Shown: positions 57,352-64,000 of the stretch, in pieces | How the letters are laid out: each line of letters begins with the position of its first letter | How positions within the stretch are numbered: position 1 is the stretch's first letter | NCBI GenBank assembly: GCA_946803715.1 | Contig: CAMPET010000046.1 | Location: 274,052-338,051 of the forward strand | Direction of reading: 5' to 3' | DNA length: 64,000 bases | Source of the DNA: Beroe ovata | Lineage: Eukaryota > Ctenophora > Nuda > Beroida > Beroidae | Notes under the pieces: model-generated | Seen by the model: the letters and a program-made list of their open reading frames with translations, nothing else | Database searches by the model: none | Told to the model about the DNA's origin: nothing | Program-made: the position numbers and the translations under genes

Positions 57352-59848
57352 TATGTTTTTGTCTGTGTGTGTTCATGTGTAATGTGTACTATACAGGTAC
57401 ACACAGAAATAGGAAAACTAATGACTATAGATTTGGGGGTGTACTTCTCAAAGTAATACCGTTCATAGTACCAAGGAGGAATGATGATTAATCGTTTTCC
57501 GTCAGTATCTCATCACTGGAATTTTATCACTGTTCATTTCAGGGTCAGCGTACTGTCAGATGCTCCATCGACTTTGGCCAGGTTAGTGTCACGAAACCCA
57601 ACGAAAACAATCCCCAAAATGAAAGCAATCCCATTCAGTTCATAAATTTTCAAAATTCAAATTTTTGCAATTGCGATTCACGGAAAATCACGCTTAATCG
57701 TCACATTCTATTTGGAGACGTTATGTAACGCATGTTCCCTCTATACACTGGATGTTTTTAACAGACTATGTGATAATTATGTCTAATATTATGTGTGTAT
57801 CTGGCATTCTTCGAATCGTAATGCACAAATTACAGAATTTTCATTTTAACCGTTGTAAAGGCAGTGTTGGAAAGAGGTAACATGACAAAAGCGTGTGTGT
57901 GTTTATGTGTGTGTGTGTGCGTGTGTTTGTGTGCGTGTGTGTGTGTGCGTGTGTGTGTGTGCGTGTGTGTGAGTGATTGTCGAATTGGATTTGTGTGTGT
58001 GGCACACTTTTCTCCGGAATTTGTCGTTACACTATAGACCTCAATTTCCCGATATGACTGGTGGAGTACCGACATTAGCTTGAGCTTCCTTTTCATTTTT
58101 CTCAATTCTGTCCACTGTCCAGTTTCCTATTCTGTGTCCAGTTTTCATGATATTCAGACTTTTAACTTGTCAAACATCTTGCGTTATTACTGATATGGAG
58201 TATTCCTGCGTATTGAAGCTGCATAAGGTACTCCTACTATTAGCAGTGTAAAGTTTCACTGATATAACGCCGTCATGGACCTATTGTTAGGGCTATGCTA
58301 TATTATTATCGTTACATATTACTGATACAACAATTCGTTACACAGCAGATTCTAAGTTCTTCAATCTCATAGATTGTTTGGAAATGGTTGTTTGAAGTGA
58401 AGACATTGATTTTCGTCACTTCAATCAATATTCGATGCTTGAGATGTAGAGTTATCACCAGGCATCCGACAGACAGTTTATTACCGCGTTTTTGATATTG
58501 CTAGTTTTCTCATGGATCTTGTGGTACGACATTATTTCTTGTGCGCGGCGCGACTATACAATATGCCGCGGTACGGTCCGGTCGATTTCAGCCGCGCACG
58601 TGAATAAATACCATAAAAACTGAGTCAGGTGAAAAGAGTTTTGCGGTATCAGCATTTCTAGCAGTTAACAGATGGTTTTGTTATATACTACAGTAGCTGA
58701 GGGCAAGTTCGTGTGCACTTCATNGTTTTCTCATGGATCTTGTGGTACGACATTATTACCTGTGCGCGGCCCGACTATACAATATGCGCGGCGGTCGATT
58801 TCAGCCGCGCACGTGAATAAATACCATAAAAACTGAAAACGGTGTCAAAGAGTTTTGCGGTATCAGCATTTCTAGCAGTCAACAGATGGTTTTGTTATAC
58901 GAATAAGGCTTATTCCTTGAAATTTCAGAGAAAGTCCTTCTGAAGAAGGTCAAGTTTGATGCAAAACTGGAACATGCCTTCATCGAGAACTGGAAAGTGT
59001 TACAGGAATCATTCAAGAAACTACATATCGCCAAGGTAAAAGTTCTGATCATGCTATCACAACCTTCGGCCTCAGCATTCGTTATGCACACCACCTATCA
59101 ACTCTACATTTCACAGGAAATCCCTATTCAAAGGCTGGTCAAGGGCCGTTTCCAGGACAACTTTGAGTTCCTTCAGTGGTTCTACAAGTTCTACACAATC
59201 AACGATTCCGGCCAGGGCGAGGAATATGACGCTGTGTCAGTGAGAGGAAATGCTGGAGCTGGCACTGGTATCGGCAAGTCATCTCCTGCTAAACGACCTG
59301 CAGGTATACTAAAGACTGAGATATATCTAAATTATCCTATCAACCTTTATCCATTGCATCACAAGTGTACCCCAAATTTGCTGAACCCTGTTTGATACAC
59401 ACATTGTTCAGCCAAGAAGCCCGCAGCTCCAACAGCTGCAGCCGTGTCCAATGTCAAGAAATCGGGATCTGGTGCTAACGCCAATGCTGAGGTGAAGCGT
59501 CTCACGAAGGAAGTTTCAGATTTGTCTCTCACAATAGAGGGACTCGAGAAAGAAAGGGACTTCTACTTCTCAAAGCTCCGTGACATTGAGGTGATTGGAT
59601 TGTGAATATCGTCTATCGTCATTGAACGAAGTTATTCCACCACGCTTTGTGTGGTTTTGTCTCAGATAGTTCAAATCGAATGTAATATTCAGGTGATTTG
59701 TCAAGAGAAGGAGTCCGATGTCGAGTTCAAAGACTTTGTGTCACTCATAATCGAGGTCCTGTACGCCACTGAGGACGGATTCGGGGCGGCTGAAGAGGAG
59801 CCAGAGGCCGCTCTAGATGGGGGAGAGGAGGAGCAGGAGGAATATTAG
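55910..59848 (+). CDS. MAPRE1: Microtubule plus-end protein EB1/MAPRE
   Basis: Six exons (55910-56036, 57543-57581, 58929-59035, 59117-59303, 59412-59590, 59693-59848) give 264 residues (human EB1 268). The N-terminal calponin-homology domain is intact: LSRNELIGYVNETLELNYTK, CSGSAYCQML, KLVKGRF-like RLVKGRFQDNFEFLQWF and YDAVSVRG. An Ala/Gly/Lys/Ser linker leads to the coiled-coil EB-homology domain (LTIEGLEKERDFYFSKLRDI) and the acidic tail ending in EEQEEY, the EEY/F motif that binds CAP-Gly and other partners. EB1 tracks growing microtubule ends and recruits other tip proteins. Exon 2 is only 39 nt. Intron 2 contains a single-N duplication. AATAAA at 60069-60074. Confidence 0.95.
57312..57350. 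repeat. (GT)n microsatellite in EB1 intron 1
   Basis: Nineteen or so GT units; a second GT-rich tract with CGTGTG variants lies at 57,893-57,972 in intron 2. Confidence 0.9.
58504..58899 (+). repeat. Near-identical direct duplication across a single N, EB1 intron 2
   Basis: About 180 bp starting GTTTTCTCATGGATCTTGTG at 58,504 recurs at 58,725, right after the N at 58,724. Both copies end at CAGATGGTTTTGTTATA. The second copy continues to EB1 exon 3. A haplotype misjoin is the simplest reading. Confidence 0.85.
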
Positions 59849-60829
59849 ATTGGAAAGTGTGAAGTTTAGCTATTAACGATGGAGTTTCCTCTTGCTTTTT
59901 ACCAGGGGATAAAAAAGATGTGTCATCGGGTCCGTTTCGGATAAAGAGTCATGGCCCGTCTGAGATCTACTTCTTGAATTGGTCTACTGCTATTTGTTAA
60001 AATTTTTAAGGCGTTTCTTTTTAACGAATCCGGTACTTTTCTACATTTACCTACGAACATGTTTTGACAATAAATCTCCATGTTACTTGCTTGAAAGTTT
60101 ATCTTTATGTTCGCGAATAAAGCGGCTTATTCTCAAAAGGTGTTACCGGTTCGATTGTCGATTTGATTTTGATGATATAGTAATTCCCACAACAAAGTTA
60201 CGTAAATCGTCCTTAAATGACTTCCTTGCTCTTCTTATTAAACTCAGTATTAACTAATTTTATAGTAGTACATGAATACATATGATGATCACGATCATTT
60301 ATATCACATTTGATCTCGATCTGCGGCGCGCGTCAGTGTGCACACGTTGCGTTCCGTGAAACTGAACAGATCCGAATGGTCATGGTCGGGGAAAGGAGCC
60401 TAGCCGCGTGGCGGATCAGTGCAGTGTTGCAGTGCCCATGGCAAGGAATTACCATTGCGCGGCGTCGACGAGAGGGAAATACCCCACAACGTGTTGTTAT
60501 GTTCCCGCGCTGCGTGACCCAAATACTCCGCGCGCGCTGCGCGTCTCCGTGGTCTACGACTTTTCAGTTCACTGAGTAGAACAGGGGCGCGCAACGTGTG
60601 CACAACAACGTGTGCACACGTTGCGTGCCCCTAATCTACTGAGTGAACTGAACTGCGGGGCGGCAGGTTGGGTCACGCAACGTGGGCACATTACAACGCA
60701 GTGCTATGCCGAACAGGAACAAGATGAAGAAGGAATGGGCTATCAAACGACACGGCGTGAAACTGCTCGTACAATTACACTATGAACAATTGAGACTACA
60801 ATTTAAATTAGAATAAAACTTGTTTTGAT
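59849..60829. other. Intergenic region between convergent EB1 and RPL19, with GC-rich repeat
   Basis: No gene. 60,310-60,700 is rich in CG and in CAACGTGTGCACACGTTGCG type palindromes, related in inverted orientation to 24,950-25,120 (shared words CTCCGCGCGCGCTGCGCGTC and CTACTGAGTGAACTG). Confidence 0.6.
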
Positions 60830-63115
60830 CTAAGATTCTTCTTCTGGCACATTATCCTCGATGTGTGAAAACATTTCAGCGTGTTTTTGGCTCTGTCGTG
60901 CAACTTTCCTCTCGTGGGCAGCCTTGGACCTGTTTCTCCTGGCTTCAGCCTGCTCTTGCATGGCCTTCATCCTGACACCCTCAGCCTTCTTCTTATGGAT
61001 GTGCTCCATCAGAACTCGCTTATTCTTGAAAATGTTACCCTTAGACTGGAGGTAGAGAGAGTGGTACCTGGGAACGGGTCACTGGGTCAGACAATCACTA
61101 ACCACGAAAATTTCTCATGTGGAAGGATGGGATATGAAAACATTATGATCGCGTTATAGATAATTCAACTGACATGTGCTTGTCAATCTTCTTGTCCTCT
61201 CTGTATTTCTTGAGGAGACGTCTCAGCACACGCATACGTCTCATCCAGATAACTTTCTCAGGCATACGCGCATTGGCTGTTCCCTTTCTCTTACCGGTTC
61301 CTGCACAAATTGTTAATTCATTGATGATCTAATGCAGCTAAAATGCGATGATCTTATACCGGCAAGCATGATCTAATTCCTCGCACACACAGTACACACA
61401 CACACACAAACAGTACACACACACACANCAGACACACACACACACACACACACGAAGGACGAACCTGTATGTCTACCCATGCGTCTAGCCTCCCTATTCT
61501 TCCTACATCTGGCACGAGAGTGAACTGTTTGTGGTTTCTTGATGATCAAACCGTCCTTTATCAACTTCTTGATGTTTTGACCTGGTGAGAATATGATTAC
61601 TCAAATTGCTCCTACAGTCTACACGTATTTCCTCAAATTCACGTTAACATTTCACCTGTCACGTCACATGAGTTTTAGACAAAATCCGTGGATGCGCGCC
61701 GCACGCGCGCGCGTAAAATTTGTTTTTAAATAGTGACAGGAGTAACATAAGTCGAATAAGGATGTCTCCGCGCGTTACATCGAGTTGCAAATCTGGTGGA
61801 TTATTGTGACATTTGGCAAAATTTCTCTATTAACTTTTCAGGTCATTCATTGAACGAATATGGATGCAACAAAACATGTCACTCCTTTAGAGAAACAGGC
61901 ACGTAAACAGCGGGGGCTGGGAGGGAAGGAAAAAGGGTCCCTCCGGCCTTGACTCAGTTGCAGACACAAGGATGCCAGTCACCACGTTCCCGATGGTCAG
62001 TGGAAGGAAAGGGGCGTTATGTTGGTGTAAAATTGGTGTGTAAAATTGGTGTGTAAAATTAGTGTGTAAAATGTAATGGGTAAAATTATCTCTTACTTTA
62101 AAAACCGAGCAACCGACTTATCATATCAATTTGGTTCAAATTTGAAATTGTCCTTCAATGGGTCTGTTCGAACCAATGGGAACCTATTGGCAATTTCAAT
62201 CATTTTGGTCAAGTAAAACAGCAAGCTAAACGGATGTCAACTATCGAAACCTAGATCATCATCTTGCGACTAGGCAGATAATGTAAATTAGGTCTTATAA
62301 CAATAGACACCAATGGACAATGAGTGTAGCCAGATATAAGTTTCATGACGTGCCTATGATTATCGAGAATCAAGACACTTTTGAGATTTGGTACCCTTCC
62401 CCAAGAATACCATTCTTTATCGAAATTCGTAGAGAATATAGTTAGGTATGCATCCCTCACAAGTTGTTGCGAATGGTAGCTACCTGTCAGGGATACATCA
62501 ATATTCAGGGTGTCTCAAAAAACGCCATAACGGTTGACGCTCAAAACAAAGCTTCTGGATAAACTTTTGTTAGTGAAGACTCAATAAGAGTGTATCCTCA
62601 ATATCGAACAATCCTTATTATATAAGTTAACGGTAATGATATAAGTTAACTTATTATATAAGTTAACGGTAATGATTACCTAATCACACATACATAGCAC
62701 TCAAGGGTCAAGGGCAGACTTTAAGACTGCATTGAAAACTCATCTATTTGGAGACGCTTTTGAGTAACCTATTTTTGCTGTCTCTGAGGTAAACAGAGCC
62801 TAACTTCTAGAACATGTTTAACTTATGCTGTGGGTTTTCCTAATTGGAGAGCTCAGTTTCTTTTTTTGGCTCTACATTCCATAAAAAGCGAAACATCTTA
62901 GATCTGGTGAATTAGAGCTTGATTATGACATCCAGGTACATAACAGACCAAATATAGTCCTGTTACTGAGCATAATTTAAATATCGAGGAAGATTTTCAC
63001 CATTACTCACGAGAGTTAGCATTGCTGATTTCACTGGCTTCATTAGGATCTAACCAAACCTTCTTTCTGCCACACTTCATCACTGAGGCAGCCAGCCTCT
63101 TCTGAAGCTTAAGAC
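60830..63115 (-). CDS. RPL19: 60S ribosomal protein eL19, 5' end lost at a gap
   Basis: Four minus-strand exons: 63011-63115, 61465-61581, 61174-61300, 60830-61067. They encode the near-complete protein: [80 protein letters not shown] and the helical C-terminal tail ending EEES. RPL19 is a large-subunit protein whose long helix bridges to the small subunit. The first coding exon probably ends just 3' of the start ATG, as in other animals; a single N at 63,116 removes the acceptor and the start is not visible. The tail is somewhat shorter than in human RPL19. Intron 1 (61582-63010) is 1.4 kb; intron 2 has a CA microsatellite. Confidence 0.93.
61382..61453. repeat. (CA)n microsatellite with a single N, RPL19 intron 2
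   Basis: CACACA runs interrupted by AGTACA words and by N at 61,428. Confidence 0.9.
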
Positions 63116-63116
63116 N

Positions 63117-63540
63117 ATAGTGTCAAGATAATCAAAATGGGGCAGCATAAGTGAGTTAGCAAACATTTTCCTATACTTGTTCTTCCACTTAAGTTTGTTT
63201 CAGAAAAGACCCCCAGGTCCTGAGTAGATGAAACAAGTAAGAGAAATATTAGACAAATGTTTTAATCTTATTAGACAGTTTTGGTATGTAGCAACTCTCA
63301 TGTTTACTGTCATTTTAACATATTCTAGATCCATTTCTGTGCAGATCAATTACAGTGCATATTCTGGATCCATTACAGCACAACCCAAGTGATGGTTTCC
63401 ATAACTCAAGAAAATATATATTTGATCATAGATTGTGCTACAAAATATATAATAACTAATAAACCCATCAATGCAAGTGGAGGTGATGCACCACCCATTG
63501 AACACAACAATACATGAAATAATGCCTTCACAATATAGGT
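63117..63540. other. Sequence upstream of RPL19 and of the RT fragment
   Basis: AT-rich, no gene recognised; it should hold the RPL19 start and promoter, but the join at 63,116 makes that unsure. Confidence 0.4.
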
Positions 63541-64000
63541 GAAGTGTTGAGGCGAATTGTGGGTAAACTGGTGATAGGTGTTTTGAGGAAGGACATACAG
63601 CAGGCAGCAGAGCCACTACAGACATGTGCTGGTCTGAAAGGAGGTATAGAGGCCTGCATCCATGCAATTAGGGAGCTGCCTGATACCCGGGGTGTTCTAC
63701 TAGTGGATGTGGATCAAGCATCAACAGAGAGTTAGCGGTTCGTCATATCAGAGCTCTGCTCACCTCCACCGTTCCATTGTTAACACCTATCAGAAATCAG
63801 CCAGGCTTGTTTTCAGTGTTGGGCAGAAGACAGATAACATTGGGTCAAAGGAAGGCTGCACTCAGGGTGATGTCGCTGCCATGGCATTCTATTCAAACCA
63901 CTGACATAAACTCTCAGCCATGTTTGTAGGCAGATATGGTATGCAGACATCTCAACTGCTGCTGGTAAACTATGAGATCAAGAAGTGGTGGGAGTGCATG
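63541..64000 (+). pseudogene. Broken reverse-transcriptase fragment of a retroelement
   Basis: An open piece from 63,541 to a stop at about 63,733 reads RKDIQQAAEPLQTCAGLKGG and GVLLVDVDQA, typical of an RT fingers/palm region. Further RT-like pieces appear in other frames (SKEGCTQGDVAAMAF at 63,845-63,890; then a stop). The catalytic YADD box is YADI near 63,937, and frames change at least twice, so the copy is dead. It continues past the window edge. The family resembles LINE-like or related retroelements common in cnidarians and sponges; I cannot place it further. Confidence 0.7.

Noticed and set aside
62505-62535. CAGGGTGTCTCAAAAAACGC, a transposon-end-like word in RPL19 intron 1
   Set aside because: No partner inverted end or TA duplication found nearby.

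Overview
This is a gene-dense window from a nuclear animal genome, not a bacterial one. Almost every gene has GT...AG introns, many only 80-400 bp long. The products are typical animal proteins: BBS4, ATG5, WDR59, NRBP, TASP1, EB1, COA8, BMS1 and RPL19. Proteins are quite divergent from vertebrate ones, microsatellites of the (CA)n type are frequent, and small palindromic elements are common. I read it as an early-branching metazoan. A ctenophore fits best (acceptor-like sites right before start codons, nested intronic genes, tandem sialin-like transporters). A sponge cannot be excluded from the sequence alone.

Layout. 1-5,335 (+): DALRD3 3' end, EEF1E1/AIMP3-like, MOZART2-like (gamma-tubulin ring complex), MRPL15. 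5,631-7,854 (+): ATG5, complete in seven exons. 8,672-11,797 (+): ABHD13 serine hydrolase. 12,357-17,580 (+): two tandem SLC17/sialin-like transporters with the same exon structure. 18,017-20,608 (+): intronless WDR59 (GATOR2). 21,695-24,193 (+): unrecognised type I membrane protein. 25,619-28,456 (+): BBS4, convergent with BMS1 (29,402-34,921, -, 20 exons). 35,977-39,031 (+): a ureohydrolase (arginase/formimidoylglutamase) family protein lacking one metal-binding His. 40,766-49,926 (+): NRBP pseudokinase, with a Ly6/uPAR-like membrane protein nested antisense in one intron. 51,793-55,590 (+): the tight trio COA8, TRMT44, TASP1. 55,910-59,848 (+): EB1/MAPRE, convergent with RPL19 (60,830-63,115, -). 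The right edge holds a broken reverse-transcriptase fragment.

The genes do not form one pathway; they are housekeeping neighbours. Two architectural themes stand out. First, 12 of 16 assessable start codons have a YAG splice-acceptor-like trinucleotide 1-9 nt upstream, and several same-strand genes are only 80-300 bp apart, which suggests spliced-leader trans-splicing and operon-like transcription. Second, a family of short non-autonomous elements (termini TTGTCG...CGACAA, 8-bp target duplications) is caught in filled, empty and nested states at 50.3-51.1 kb.

Limits: all exon boundaries were read by eye from splice consensus and protein similarity remembered from known families; no alignment or transcript data were available. 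Single N characters at 9,389, 50,701 and 58,724 sit beside near-identical duplicated sequence and probably mark assembly joins of two haplotypes.
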